DNA of 64,000 bases from Ctena decussata (Eukaryota; Mollusca; Bivalvia; Lucinida; Lucinidae). The notes under the pieces were generated by a model. That model saw only the letters and a program-made list of their open reading frames with translations, was not told the origin of the DNA and did no database searches. Position numbers and translations under genes: made by a program. Every line of letters starts with the position of its first letter. The stretch's first letter is position 1. The DNA is taken from contig OZ022501.1 of the NCBI GenBank assembly GCA_963989385.1, forward strand, positions 24,374,602 to 24,438,601. The letters run 5' to 3'. Positions 10,099 to 21,190 of the stretch are shown piece by piece.

Positions 10099-10375
10099 CC
10101 CAAAAAAACTGGGCTGTGTCTCGCAGTCGGTAGGGCACCTGACTCATAAGTCAGAGGTCCTGGGTTCGATACCAGGTCTGGCCACATACTTTCGTTTCTC
10201 CTTCCACTGATTCAAGAAGGGCAGTTGTCAGTTACTGGCGAAAGTATGTGCATTTAGTACTAGTTAACCGCTTAGGAGGTCTGAGCCTGCCCAGGAATAG
10301 TGTAGTTAGGTTAACTGACCGTCCCGACATGACCATAGCTGTATACGGTGGACGTAAAGCAACAAATCAATCAAA
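10099..10375 (+). mobile_element. tRNA-derived SINE copy 1
   Basis: The head resembles a tRNA with D-loop/A-box (agtcggtagggc), anticodon stem CTGACTCATAAGTCAG (CAT) and B-box GGTTCGATACC. The body contains 'ctccttccactgattcaag', 'gaccgtcccga' and 'ggtggacgtaaagc', ending in ATCAATCAAA. It is flanked by TCTTAAAAAAAAA at 10086 and again at 10376. The same body is in copy 2. The disrupted acceptor stem and long body make it a SINE rather than a working tRNA gene. Confidence 0.8.
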
Positions 10376-10647
10376 TCTTAAAAAAAAAAGAATTTGTGTA
10401 TTTGGTATACAATAAGTGTCCGCCAGGAACTGTTTTCAATTTATGTATATACTTCCTTCCCCTTTGGTTTTGAAGGTAAGATATGGTATTTGATAGTATT
10501 ATTTAATTCCTGATCAATGGATTTCATCACATTAGCCTTTTATGGAATTTGTGACATAGCTTTCAATATAGTTCATGACTAAACCTTCAGTAAAATTCAA
10601 TATTGCCTTTCTTGGAATTTATGACACAGTCTCACAAATATTTTTAT
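10376..10647 (+). other. Intron sequence, nothing recognised
   Basis: AT-rich spacer between SINE copy 1 and element L. I see no gene or repeat. Confidence 0.5.
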
Positions 10648-11716
10648 TGTCACCCGACGTAGGCGGAGGGGGACTATAGAAATGACCCTCGTCCGTCCGT
10701 GTGTCAGTCCGTCCGTCTTTCCGTCCTTCCGTCCGTCCGTCCGTCCGAAATCTTGTCCCCGCAACTCCTCCTACGTCTTTCATCGGATTGATATGAAATT
10801 TTACAGATTGTATTCTTATGATATGAAGATGTGCATGTGGTTTTTTATTTTTGTTTCGGCCATTTTTGATGGAGTTACGGCCCTTGCTGACTCAGACCTT
10901 GTCCCCGCAACTCCTGTCACATCTTTTATCAGATTGACTTGAAATTGTGCAGAATGTTTCATCATGATCTGAAGATGTGCATGTGATTTTGGAATTTCAA
11001 TTGTCCTATATTTTACAAAGTTATGGCCCTTTGTCAATTTTGGTATTTTTCCAACTTTTGAACCGTTTGACCGAGAGAGCTGAAATTTGGTATGCCATTA
11101 GCATTTGGTAAATTGAGTATTCTAATTATTGTTAGGATATGCTAAATTTATTAGTGACAGAGTTATTCCCCTTTCATAGATAATAGACATTCACTTAAAG
11201 GTCAAGGGATAACTCAAGAACTATTCGTATTAATGGGCTGAATTTTCATAAATGCATTGTTCTTTTTCATCAGATTCATATTAGGAGGATTATGGCCCTT
11301 GTTATTTTGTTATTGGGTATACAGTCTTATGTTTTGGGCATTCTGTAAGGGCCTAAAGTTTCAGTAGCCTGATTTTACACATATACGCCCAGTTCTGAAC
11401 TCAAGTATTTTATAACCTCATAGAGGCCCAGTAATTGGGGTATATGTCTCTGCTTATGCTTCAATCATTATGTGCTTACCAGGTTCTGTTATACACATAT
11501 TTTCTGGTTTTACACATAAATGCCCCTTTCTAAACTTAAGTATTTCATAACTTCATAGAGGCCCAGTAATTGTGCTTCAGTTATTATTTGCTGACCAGGT
11601 TCTGTAATACACATATTTTCTGTTTTTGGCCATATAGTTACTCTGAAACTGAATAAAGGGCTGCAGTTTGTGACACATTTCAAACGTCGGGTGACACTTG
11701 GCCGATGGCCTTTTAT
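10648..11716 (+). mobile_element. Helentron-like element L (TGTCACCCGACGT type)
   Basis: It starts TGTCACCCGACGT, then 'ggcggagggggac' and a dense CGTCCGTCCGTC run. The units carry 'ttatggcccttt', 'caactcctcctac' and 'gattgatatgaaatttt'. It ends ACGTCGGGTGACACTT, hairpin GGCCGATGGCC, TTTTAT. The 5' and subterminal 3' motifs are inverse complements over 12 bases. Element A begins within four bases of its end. Confidence 0.65.
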
Positions 11717-11719
11717 TTT

Positions 11720-14400
11720 TAGCTCACCTGAGCCAGCGGCTCCGGGGGAGCTTATAGGATGGTAAGGCTCCGTCGTCCGTCGTCGTCGTCCGTCGTCGTC
11801 CGTCCGTCCGTCCACAATTTCAAACGACTTCTCCTCTGAAACCGCTGGGCCAATTGTAACCAAATTTCATATATGGCCTCCAGAGGAAGGGGGAACGAAA
11901 AGTTGTTCAAACCGTTCTGGTCACATGACCAACATGGCCGCCACGCCCATATATGGAAAAAACCTAAAAAAATCTTCTTCTCCAGAACCAATAGGCCGAT
12001 GGCCTTGAAACTTGGTATGTAGCATCGGGTATATGAGTACTACCAAGGTTGTTCAAATTATGACCTTGGGTTGACCTTGACCTTTTTTACGGCAAGGTCA
12101 AATTTGCTTCCTTGTGCTTTTGTATGGGAAAATGCTAGAACATAAGATATCTTGAAAACTGTTCAAGATTTTGGGCTAAAAATCGGTATCTACAGTCATC
12201 TAAATGAGTACATGAAGATTTATGAGTACAAGAGGTCAGGGTCATTCTTTGACCTTTGACCCAGAACTCTCATATTTTGACAATTTCAAACAATCTTCTC
12301 AACAGCCACTGGGCCAATTGAAACCAAATTTCATATAGAGCCTCCAGGGGATGAGGGAATGAAAATTTGTTCAAACGGTTCAGGTCACATGACCAACATG
12401 GCCGCCAATGCCCATATATGGTAAAAACCTTGAAAAATCTTCTTCTCCAGAACCAATTGACCGATGGCCTTGAAACTCGGTATGTAGCATTGGGTACTCG
12501 AGTACTATCAAGATTGTTCAAATTATGACCTTGGGTTGACCTTGACCTTTTTACGGCAAGGTCAAATATGGGAAAATGCTAGAACTTAAGATATCAGGGA
12601 AAGTTTTGAAGATTAAGGTCTAAAAGTTGGTATATGCAGTCATCTTTAATGAGTACAATGAAGATTTGTGAGTACAAGAGGTCAAGGTCATTCTTTGACC
12701 TTTGACCCTGAGCTCTCATATTTTGACAATTTCAAACAATCTTCTCAAAAACCACTCGGCCTATTGTAACCAAATTTCATATACAGCCTGCAGGGGATGA
12801 GAGAATGAAAATTTGTTCAAACGGTTCAGGTCACATGACCAACATGGCCGCCATGCCCATATATGGTAAAAACCTAAAAAAATCTTCTTCTCCAGAACCA
12901 ATTGACCGATGGCTTTGAAACTTGGTATGTAGCATTGGGTACTCCAGTACTATCAAGAGTGATCAAAATGATGACCTTGGGGTGACCTTGGCCATTTTAC
13001 AGCAAGGTCAAATATGGGAAAATGCTAGAACATAAGATTTCATGGAAAGTTTTGAAGATTTAGGCCTAAAAATTGGTAAATACAGTCATCTTAATGTGTA
13101 CATCAAGATTCATGACTACAAGAGGTCAAGGTTGTTCTTTGACCTTTGATCCTGAATTCTCAGAATAGTTTGACAATTTCAAACTTCTCCTTAAAAGCCA
13201 ATGCGGCAATTGTAACCAAATATTATATAGAGCCTTCAGGGGTCGAGGAAATGAAAATTTCTTCAAATGGTCTGGGTTACATGACCAACATGGCCACCAT
13301 GACCATATATGGTAAAAACCTTTCAAAATCTTTTTCTCCAGAACCAATTGATCAGCGGCCTTGAAACTTGGTATGTAGCATTGGGTACTCCAGTACTATC
13401 AATATTGTTCAAATTATGACCTTGGTTGACCTTGACCTTTTTTACAGCAAGGTCAAATATGGGAAAATGCTAGAACATAAGATTTCATGGGAAGTTTTTG
13501 GCCTAAAAATTGTTATATACAGTCATCTTAATGAGGTCATGAAGAATTATGAGTACAAGAGGTCAAGGTCATTCTTTGACCTTTGACCCAGATCTCTCAT
13601 ATTTTGACATTTTCAAACATTTTCTCAAAAGGCAAAGGGCCAATTGTAATCACATTTCATATAGAGCCTCCAGGGGTTGATTGAGCGAAATTTTGTTCAA
13701 ACGGTCCAGGTCACATGACCAACATGGCCACCATACCCATTTATGGTATAAACCTTAAATATTTTTTCTTCTCCAGAAGCCGGGCCGGGTAGCGCAATCG
13801 GTAGGGCACCTGACTCGTAAGTCAGAGGTCCTGGGTTCGAATCCCGGTCTGGCCACATACTTTCGTTTCTCCTTCCGCTGATTCAAGAAGGGCAGTTGTC
13901 AGTTACTGGCGAAAATATGTGCACTTAGTACTGGTTAACCGCTTAGGAGGTCTAAGCCTGCCCAGGAATAGTGTGGTTAGGTTAACTGACCGTCCCGATA
14001 TGACCTTAGTTGCTTACCGTGGACGTTAAGCATCAAATCAACCAACCAAAATCTTCTCCAGAACCAATACACCAATGGCCTTGAAACTTGGTAAGTAGCA
14101 TGGAGTACTAGAGTACTACCAAGACTGTTCAAATGATGACCTCGGTTTTTCCTTAACTTCTTTTTGCGGCATGGTCAAATATGGGAAAATGCTAGAACAT
14201 AAGATTTCATGGAAAGTTTTGCCTAAAAAATGGTATATATGGTTGCCTTAATGAGTACATGAAGATTTATGAGTACAATAGGTCATGGTCATTCTTTGAC
14301 TTTTGACCCAAGACTCATATTTTGACAATTTCAAAACATAAGAAAAAGCCACTTTGCCAATTGTTCAGGTGAGCGATTCAGGGCCTCATGGCCCTCTTGT
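11720..14400 (+). mobile_element. Helentron-like element A (AGCTCACCTGAGC type)
   Basis: The 5' end is TTTTTAGCTCACCTGAGC, then a short fold, CGTCGTCCGTCC, and five to six units of about 460 bp. Each unit carries 'gaccaacatggccgcc', 'cttcttctccagaacca', and paired 'aggtcaaggtcattc' and 'tgaccttgacc' phrases. The 3' end is TTGTTCAGGTGAGCG, hairpin AGGGCCTCATGGCCCT, CTTGT. SINE copy 2 is inserted in the last unit. The terminal T is base 14400, directly against the acceptor tract of kinase exon f. The similar open frames on both strands are products of the DNA repeat. Confidence 0.7.
13779..14051 (+). mobile_element. tRNA-derived SINE copy 2
   Basis: The tRNA-like head has anticodon stem CTGACTCGTAAGTCAG (CGT) and B-box GGTTCGAATCC; the body is the same as copy 1. 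It is bounded by a 12 bp target duplication TCTTCTCCAGAA at 13767-13778 and 14052-14063, which is the normal sequence of the host repeat at this point. This fits target-primed LINE-driven insertion into element A. Confidence 0.9.
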
Positions 14401-14410
14401 TCCTTTACAG

Positions 14411-14471
14411 ACTTCATCCAAAGGTAGTGCCGCTGTACTCTAGTGGTGCCTCCAAAATCTATACCCGGTAA
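14411..14471 (+). CDS. Lipid kinase last exon (f) and stop
   Basis: The acceptor tcctttacag ends at 14410. The first base completes the Arg codon left by exon e. It encodes (R)LHPKVVPLYSSG and a basic tail ending IYTR, then TAA at 14469-14471. 'R-[LV]-H-P' closing the protein is typical of this kinase family; I recall a closely similar C-terminus in CERKL. This supports the family call and fixes the 3' end of the gene. Confidence 0.8.
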
Positions 14472-14740
14472 TGAGCAAGCACAGATGTCTCCACTCATTA
14501 CAATATTCAGGCTTGGGATCATGGGGAGCCTTTGTTGTGAAGACCATAGTTAGATTGCATGGATACCCTAGCTGATATCAGCGACTCAGATTAACAGGGC
14601 TTAGGGATTGATTGTGGGTCTGATATCTCAAAACTTGTTAACATAACAAATTCATCAGACAAGGATTTGTGAAGTCTTTAGGTACACATAGAATCAAATG
14701 GACTAATATTTTCTGTTGAAAATAAAGGGCAGTGTTTTTG
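14472..14740 (+). other. Likely 3' UTR with AATAAA signal
   Basis: A canonical AATAAA occurs at 14721-14726, 250 bases after the kinase stop, followed by a T-rich stretch near 14733. No competing feature was recognised between. Transcript support is not visible here. Confidence 0.5.
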
Positions 14741-14849
14741 TAACAATATGTTTGAAAATATAATGTCCCATTAAATAAGCATCATTGTTTTTGTATACAA
14801 ACGAGCCCAGGTGCTCATGTTTTTCTTTTTATTTTTCCATTAAACGATC

Positions 14850-14930
14850 TGTTGTGACCCTCATCAGAACTGCCTCTGTCAGTGAAGCAGTTAGTGGGTT
14901 CTGATGAGGGGTCTCAACATGCATATTATG
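14850..14930. mobile_element. MITE family 2 core fragment
   Basis: Only the central palindrome is kept (gttgtgaccctcatcagaac facing gttctgatgaggggtctcaac). The outer arms are missing. Confidence 0.6.
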
Positions 14931-14977
14931 TGGAGAATGATCAAAAACAATCTCTAGATTATATTAATCTAAGGAAA

Positions 14978-15205
14978 ATGGGTACATGTTCAAGGGAAGC
15001 AACTCTGTCATTTTCATTTTACCTCCCTTTTCAGCGGGGGTCAACTCTTGAAGGAAAGAATTTGCTCCTATAGGAGCAAATTCATTCCTTCAAGGGTAGA
15101 CAATGTTCAGAAGGAATATGTCATCAAGAGACGCAAACAGGAAGTCATAAAAGTTGTACCCTTAATAAAAAGGAAAAAAAGGTAGAGGTGTACCCATTCT
15201 CCTTA
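14978..15205 (+). mobile_element. MITE family 3 copy 3
   Basis: A nearly complete copy running from 'aatgggtacatgttcaaggg' to the inverse 'ggtgtacccatt'. It has the central GAATTTGCTCC/GGAGCAAATTC hairpin. This shows the family has inverted ends about 225 bp apart. Confidence 0.6.
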
Positions 15206-15752
15206 AAAACAGCCTTAATTTGACCTCCGTCGGTATATGTCTTCACTGGTCACATATCTTTTTGTCTCTTCTGGCATACAGCTTTCGCAGTGGCCTTGAA
15301 CAAAGGTGAAGAAATGGCCTTGACCTTTGGTTACCATATGTCATCATATACTTAGAGACTTAGAATCACAATGAATTTATAGTTGCTTATTGTAGATTGT
15401 TTCATAGCATATTCTAGTGTCTCTTTAGCATATTCTAGTCAGTGATTTTATTATACAGTTTTATTTCTTATCGTATCATCTCATCTGTATTGTCAGAAAT
15501 TTTATATGGTGAAATTTTGATATTTGTATAACTTCTCAAAGCCAACAGTTTAGACTGTTCAGACTGCTCCTGAGGAGCAGTCTGATCAGGGTTCTGCCCT
15601 GCTTGCTACAGTATTATTGTCTCAGCTGCATCTAGCAGAAAGGGAGACATAGTATAGGTCATGTTTTGCCAGCATCATCCACATCAGCCGCTTAAACTTT
15701 TTGTTGAGTTTTCTGGTTTAGTTGTGTAAGCACCTCTTTGTGATCATGCCCA
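15206..15752. other. Unassigned spacer
   Basis: No gene is seen. A small palindrome at 15558-15590 (gactgctcctgaggagcagtc) recurs at 34384-34410 as 'gactgctcctgatggagcag', so it belongs to a short dispersed hairpin family. Confidence 0.4.
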
Positions 15753-15789
15753 AGCAGGTTCGACACAGCATTCCATAGAATTCGTTAAA
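15753..15789 (+). repeat. Orphan 3' end of an H-type element
   Basis: The sequence GCAGGTTCGACACAGC, followed by the hairpin ATTCCATAGAAT and TCGTT, matches the 3' terminus of elements H and I with a few changes. No 5' part lies upstream, so this is a severely truncated or solo end. Confidence 0.55.
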
Positions 15790-15794
15790 CATTT

Positions 15795-16020
15795 GGGGCC
15801 GGCTGTTCAAAACTAACGATGTCGTAAGTTAATGTTTCGTTAAAATTTCAAATGTTAATATCTCAAATATGCCAATATTATTTGTTGAAAAAACTGCAAA
15901 AGCTTCTCACATTTTTTCAACAAAAATTATCAGTGTATTTCATTATAAAGCTGCAAAACACTTAACGGGTTGATCTCTTAACGAGCTTGTTAGGCTAATG
16001 ATGCTTTGACAACCGGGCCC
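15795..16020. mobile_element. MITE family 5 copy 2
   Basis: The ends GGGGCCGGCTGTTCAAAAC and TTTGACAACCGGGCCC are inverse complements with changes. The central 'gcaaaagcttctcacattt' arm remains, but its partner arm is partly lost. Confidence 0.65.
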
Positions 16021-16499
16021 TGTTGGTAGATGGATGATGGATGACTTTGCGGGTTTATGTCTTTTTCAACACTTTTCAGCAGTACTTAAGTCATATCAGG
16101 ACATTGGAAGGCTGAATTTGAAATGCTCCACAATGAAGCGTCATTTAAGTCTGGAAATAATCTCCCCTCCAGGGGTCTCAAACCCATGACCCTGTGATCT
16201 GCAGCTGAGAGAGTTACCCACATGGCAAGCTAACCACATGTCCATGCAGATACTTCATCTGTAGATATGATAGATAAATTAATAGATTAAGTCTATGTCT
16301 TTGATGCAGTAAAACAATAGGGAGTTATCTGATGAAAATTCTGTGATGATTTTTCTGTCTCCATTAAAACATGTAGTGACTCACCGTGGTGAGGCAGTGT
16401 GACCAAGTTACAGCCATCTCAATAAGGTGGTTCCCGCATACAAAGAATGTGTAGTTTATAGCTAGTAGCAAGAAATTATCTCAGAATCAGCACAGCTGC
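16021..16499. other. Unassigned spacer with a dispersed phrase
   Basis: Around 16150-16260 is a phrase 'ggtctcaaacccatgaccctg', similar to 'ggtttcaaacccaagaccc' at about 21610. It is a short dispersed repeat with a B-box-like inverse. There is no gene. Confidence 0.35.
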
Positions 16500-16625
16500 A
16501 GAATAAAGTGGAGCTTTTCGGATATTTCTTAGATAATTTTTCTGCATGCATTGTGACCCCTCATTAGAACCATCTCGTCGAGACGGTTCTAACGAGGTGT
16601 CACAATACATGTATATGTTTTTATG
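16500..16625. mobile_element. MITE family 2 copy, core
   Basis: The centre is GTGACCCCTCATTAGAACC-atctcgtcgaga-GGTTCTAACGAGGTGTCAC. The outer arms have decayed. Confidence 0.6.
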
Positions 16626-16887
16626 GAGCAATTTGGATGAATATCTAGTTATATTGCTGAAATGATTGGTTCGGATGTTTGGATATTTATTGTGAAGACA
16701 TATTCAGTATTTTGTAAGATGTATCTGATAATTACATGCTTTTATATATGTATTGAAGTGCCATAGTAAATCAGACTGTATGTTTACGGTCTTTTTACCC
16801 AGACAATCTATATTTTTTTTGTAGTACATACCATAATGACTCTAAATATTTGGACGGAACAGAAATGCTTTAATATACATTGTATAG

Positions 16888-17124
16888 GAGCCGCAACAAG
16901 ACAAAACAAAGAAAGTGGTATGTGCAACCAGCGAAGACATAGATCAGCCTTGGCATCCGCCCAGTCTGATCAGAGTCTTTGCTATTGTCACTGAGGTATG
17001 TTAGACCATAAGCTGCCATTTAAGCTCACAGTGAAGACACTGATCAAACTGGACAGATCCCAGACTGATCTGAGTCTTTGCCGGGTGCACGTGCCACTTA
17101 GTTGGTTTTCTTGTGTTGTAGCTC
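16888..17124. mobile_element. MITE family 1 copy 2
   Basis: The ends are GAGCCGCAACAAGACAAAAC and the inverse GTTTTCTTGTGTTGTAGCTC. The interior again has paired GATCAG/CTGGGC blocks. Confidence 0.75.
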
Positions 17125-17212
17125 ATATAGTGTCTTCACAGTTTCATATCCTACAATGGTTCCACTACTGCTGCTGGATAGTAAAGTCAGTTTCCTTAAG
17201 ATATATGGATAC

Positions 17213-17432
17213 ACGGCCATGTTTTTCCACCTTTATTCAAAGGGAGGCAACTTTTCTGATTTTCTGTTTGCTTCCCTGGATGAAGAAGCCCTTCCAAAAT
17301 GGGTTCTACTCTTAAAGGAAAGAATTTGCTCCAACAGGAGCAAATTCTTTCCTTCAAGAGTTGATCCCCATTGAAGAGGGAAGTAAATATGAGTATAGCA
17401 GAGTTGCTTCCCTTGAAAGTGTATCCATACAC
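17213..17432 (-). mobile_element. MITE family 3 copy 4
   Basis: Minus-orientation copy. 'ggatacacggccatg' is at one end and 'gtgtatccataca' at the other. The central GAATTTGCTCC...GGAGCAAATTC hairpin is intact. Confidence 0.6.
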
Positions 17433-17484
17433 CTCAACTTGTTAAGGTGTCCCAATGTTTAGAGCAATAATGGTATACATATAT

Positions 17485-17822
17485 GAGCCGCTACACCACA
17501 AAACCAACAAAGTGGCATGTGCGCCACACTACGCCTCAGATCAGCCTGGGCATCTGCCCAGTCTGATCAGGGTCTTTCCTGTGCTCTAAAAGTGTAGCTA
17601 AGGGTATCAACTACCTCTATGCCGTCAGCAAAGACTCTGATCGGACTGGGTGGATGCCCAGGCTGATCTGAGTGTTTGCTGAACTCATATGCCACTTTAT
17701 TGGCGTGGGGAGGACCGTAACTAATGTTGATAGAACTTGTGGTCCAACTCAATTGCTTGTACTTTTATGGCAATAAAATATGTTCAAACTAAAAATAAAT
17801 TGGTTTTGTTGTGTCACAGCTC
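17485..17822. mobile_element. MITE family 1 copy 3, enlarged
   Basis: The left end is GAGCCGCTACACCACAAAAC and the right end TTGGTTTTGTTGTGTCACAGC. About 90 extra bases lie between 'gccactttattgg' and the right TIR, so the copy is longer than its sisters. Confidence 0.65.
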
Positions 17823-18263
17823 ATATTTATCTTTAAGTGCCATAGTAAGATTTAATATACTCTTGTATTAGAAAAGAGTGACACAGACTAATTTTTGTAT
17901 TACAGTGTATAGTAAATCAAATAAAAATTGTCTTTGAGCCACAGTATAACAGCATTGCCACTGTCAGGGAAAAACATATGGAAAACATCTGAGTGACATC
18001 TGGAATGGATGAATAGTATAAAATTTTGGATGTTTATTTTTTACTTAACAAAATATTTTTTATGATATCACAGGGAAGCACTATGACATGGTATACGACG
18101 CTTTAACGAAAAAATCATAAACCAAAAAATTAAGCACAGACTGGTTCTGTTCTGTTTCAGTTCTCATAACCACGTTCCCCAAGTGGCTCAGCGGTACATA
18201 ACCATAGTTGCACATATTGCAGTCTGGACACATAGTCTCACCTAATATTTTGTAAGCATTTTT
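17823..18263. other. Unassigned spacer
   Basis: AT-rich spacer. I see no gene or repeat. Confidence 0.5.
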
Positions 18264-20589
18264 AGCTCACCTGAGCACGAAGTGCTCAGGGTGAGCTTTT
18301 GGGATACCGTGATGTCCGTTGTACGTGTGGACGTCCAGACGTCCCTCAACTTTTGCTTGTGTACACTCTAGCGGGCACAGTTTTGATCCAATCTTTATGA
18401 AACTTTGTGAGAATGTTTATCTCCATAAAATCTAGGCCAAGTTCGAAACTGGGTCATGTCGGGTCAAAAACTAGGTCACTAGGTCAAATCTTAGAAAAAC
18501 CTTGTGTACGCTCTAGAGGGCACAGTTTTCATCCAAAGTTCATGAAACTTTGTCAGAATGGGTATCCTTATAATAACTAGGACAAGTTCTAAACTGGGTC
18601 ACGTCGGGTATAAAACTAGGTCACTAGGTCAAATAATAGAAAAACCTTGTGTACGCTCTAGAGGACACAGTTTTGATCCAATCTTTATGAAACTTTGTCA
18701 GAATGTTTATCTTCCTAAACTCTAGGCCAAGTTCAAAACTGGGTTATGTCGGGTCAAAAACTAGGTCACTAGGTCAAATCTTAGAAAAACCTTGTGTACG
18801 CTCTAGAAGGCACAGTTTTGATCCAAAGTTCATGAAACTTAATCAGAAAGTTTATCCTATAATATCTGGGATAAGTTTGAAACTGGGTCACGTCAGGTCA
18901 AAAACTAGGTCACTAGGTCAAATCATAGAAAAAACCTTGTGTATGCTCTAGAGGACACAGTTTTGATCCAATCTTTATGAAACATTGTCAGAATTTTTAA
19001 CTCTATAAACTCTAGGCCAAGTTTGAAAATGGGTCTTGTTGGGTCAAAAACTAGGTCACTAGGTCAAATCTTAGAAAAACCTTGTGTACGCTCTAGAAGG
19101 CACAGTTTTGATCCAATCTTTATGAAACTTTGTCAGAATGTTTATACTCATAATATGTAGGACAAGTTTTAAACTGGGTCATGTCGGGTAGAAAACTAGG
19201 TCATTAGGTCAAATCATAGAAAAACCTTGTGTACGCTCTAGAGGACACAGTTTTGATCTCATCTTTATGAAACTTTGTCAGAATGTTTACTTCCATAAAC
19301 TCTCGGCCAAGTTTGAAAGTAGGTCATGTCGGGTCAAAAACTAGGTCACTAGGTCAAATTTAGAAAAACCTTGTGTAAGCTCTAGAAGGCACAGTTGTGA
19401 TCCAAAGTTCATGAAACTTTGTCAGAATGTTTATCCTCATAATATGTAGGATAAGTTTGAAACTGGGTCATGTCGGGTCAAAAACTTGGTCACTAGGTCA
19501 AATCTTAGAAAAACCTTGTGTATGCTCTAGAAGGCACAGTTTTCATCCAAAGTTCATGAAACTTTTTCAGAATGTTTATCCTCATAATATCTAGGATAAG
19601 TTTTAAACTTGGTCACGTCGGGTCAAAAACTAGGTCACTAGGTCAAATCTTAGAAAAACCTTGTGTACGCTCTAGAGAACACAGTTTTGATCCAATCTTT
19701 ATGAAACATTGTCAGAATGTTTATCTCTATAAACTCTAGGCCAAGTTCGAAACTGGGTCATGTCGAGTCAAAAACTAGGTCACTAGGTCAAATCTTAGAA
19801 AAACCTTGTGTACGCTCTAGAAGGCACAGTTTTGATTCACAGTTCATGAAACTTTGTCAGAATGTTTATCCTCATAATATGTAGGACAAGTTTGAAACTG
19901 GGTCATGTCGGGTCGAAAACTAGGTCACTAGGTCAAATCATAGAAAAACCTTGTGTACGCTCTAGAGGACACAGTTTTGATCTAATCTGTATGAAACTTT
20001 GTCAGAATGTTTATCTTCATAAACTCTCGGCCAAGTTTGAAAGTAGGTCATGTCCGGTAAAAACTAGGTCACTAGGTCAAATCTTAGAAAAACGTTGTGT
20101 AAGCACTAGAAGGCATAGTTTTGATCCAGTCTTCATGAAACTATGTCAAAATGTTTATTGTCCATATATCTAAGCCCCCTATGAAACTGAGTCACGTCGG
20201 CTCAAGGTCAAATCTTAGAAAAACTTTTTGTACACCCTAGAGGGCACAGTTTTGATCCAATCTTCATGAAACTCTGTCAGAATGTTTATCTTAATTAAAT
20301 CTAGGTAAAGTTTGAAACTGGGTAGTGTCGGGTCAAAAACTTGGTCACTAGGTCAAATATAAGAACGACCTTGTATACGCTCCAGAGGGCACAGTTTTGA
20401 TCCAATCTCAATGAAACTGTGTCAGAATGTTTATTCTTACAATATCCAGGCCAAGTTTGAAACTGGGTCATGTCGGGTCAAAAACTAGGTCAAATGTTAG
20501 TATGGTAAAAACTCTTATAAATCTTCACCAGAGCCAGTGACCTGATTTATGCTCAGGTGAGCGATTCAGGGCCACCATGGCCCTCTTGT
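18264..20589 (+). mobile_element. Helentron-like element B with DR2/DR4 array
   Basis: The 5' end AGCTCACCTGAGC is followed by a hairpin with 'gtgctcagggtgagc'. There are about fifteen units of roughly 145 bp with 'ccttgtgtacgctctag', 'tttgatccaatctttatg' and 'ggtcatgtcgggtca'. The 3' end is GCTCAGGTGAGCG, hairpin AGGGCCACCATGGCCCT, CTTGT. Most units carry AGGTCACTAGGTCA. The ends equal those of elements A and C, but the array is different in sequence. Confidence 0.7.
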
Positions 20590-21020
20590 AATTATTTTAG
20601 GAGATATTTTTGGAAATACAAGTAAGAATAGTGCATAAAAAATACATTTAATGTAGGAAATCTTTAGTTTTGTAGCCACTGTTAATAAGTCAGTCCATTA
20701 ACAGGTTTACAATACAGTTTGGTGCCTTTAATTCTATATACTTATCATTTTTGGTGCATTTTTATGACCACTGTTAATTGGTATTTTTATCTTATGAATT
20801 TTATAATTGTATATGTTGTTTTAAAAAACACAAGCACAAGCCTAGGCTGGTCTGTTAGATTTAATAATTATATTGTATCAGTTTGTTGTTTTCAGAAAAT
20901 TCAGGTATATATCAAAATTTTGTATATATACTGCAAAATAAACCAGTAATTATTGTGCAAACTGTTAATGGTTTTTGTTTACCATATTTATTTGGCCTTT
21001 TTATTGTGTGTTCCATATTT
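20590..21020. other. AT-rich spacer
   Basis: No gene or repeat was recognised. Confidence 0.5.
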
Positions 21021-21190
21021 GAGCTGCAACATGACAAAACCAACAAAGTGGCATGTGCACCCAACAAAGACTCAGATCAGTCTGGGCATTGCCCAGTCAC
21101 AGTGAAGACTCTTATCAGACTGGGTGGATGCCCAGGCTGATCTGTCTTTGCTTTGTACATGTCACTGTTGATGTTGTCGTGTTGCAGCTC
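21021..21190. mobile_element. MITE family 1 copy 4, short
   Basis: The left end is GAGCTGCAACATGACAAAAC. The right end gttgtcgtgttgcagctc lacks part of the arm. It is 170 bp. Confidence 0.7.

Noticed and set aside
10111..10186. tRNA gene (CAT anticodon)
   Set aside because: Cloverleaf text is continuous with a SINE body repeated at 13779, the acceptor stem is poor and a flanking duplication is present, so it is a SINE head.
10682..10760. CCGTCCGTC runs as a simple microsatellite of interest in itself
   Set aside because: They occur at the same place next to the 5' end in most of the 13 elements and are better treated as part of those elements.
13779..13856. tRNA gene (CGT anticodon)
   Set aside because: Same reason; a 12 bp target duplication encloses head and body together.
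18264..20589. CRISPR array
   Set aside because: Units are about 145 bp with no constant-repeat/variable-spacer pattern, and the DNA is eukaryotic.
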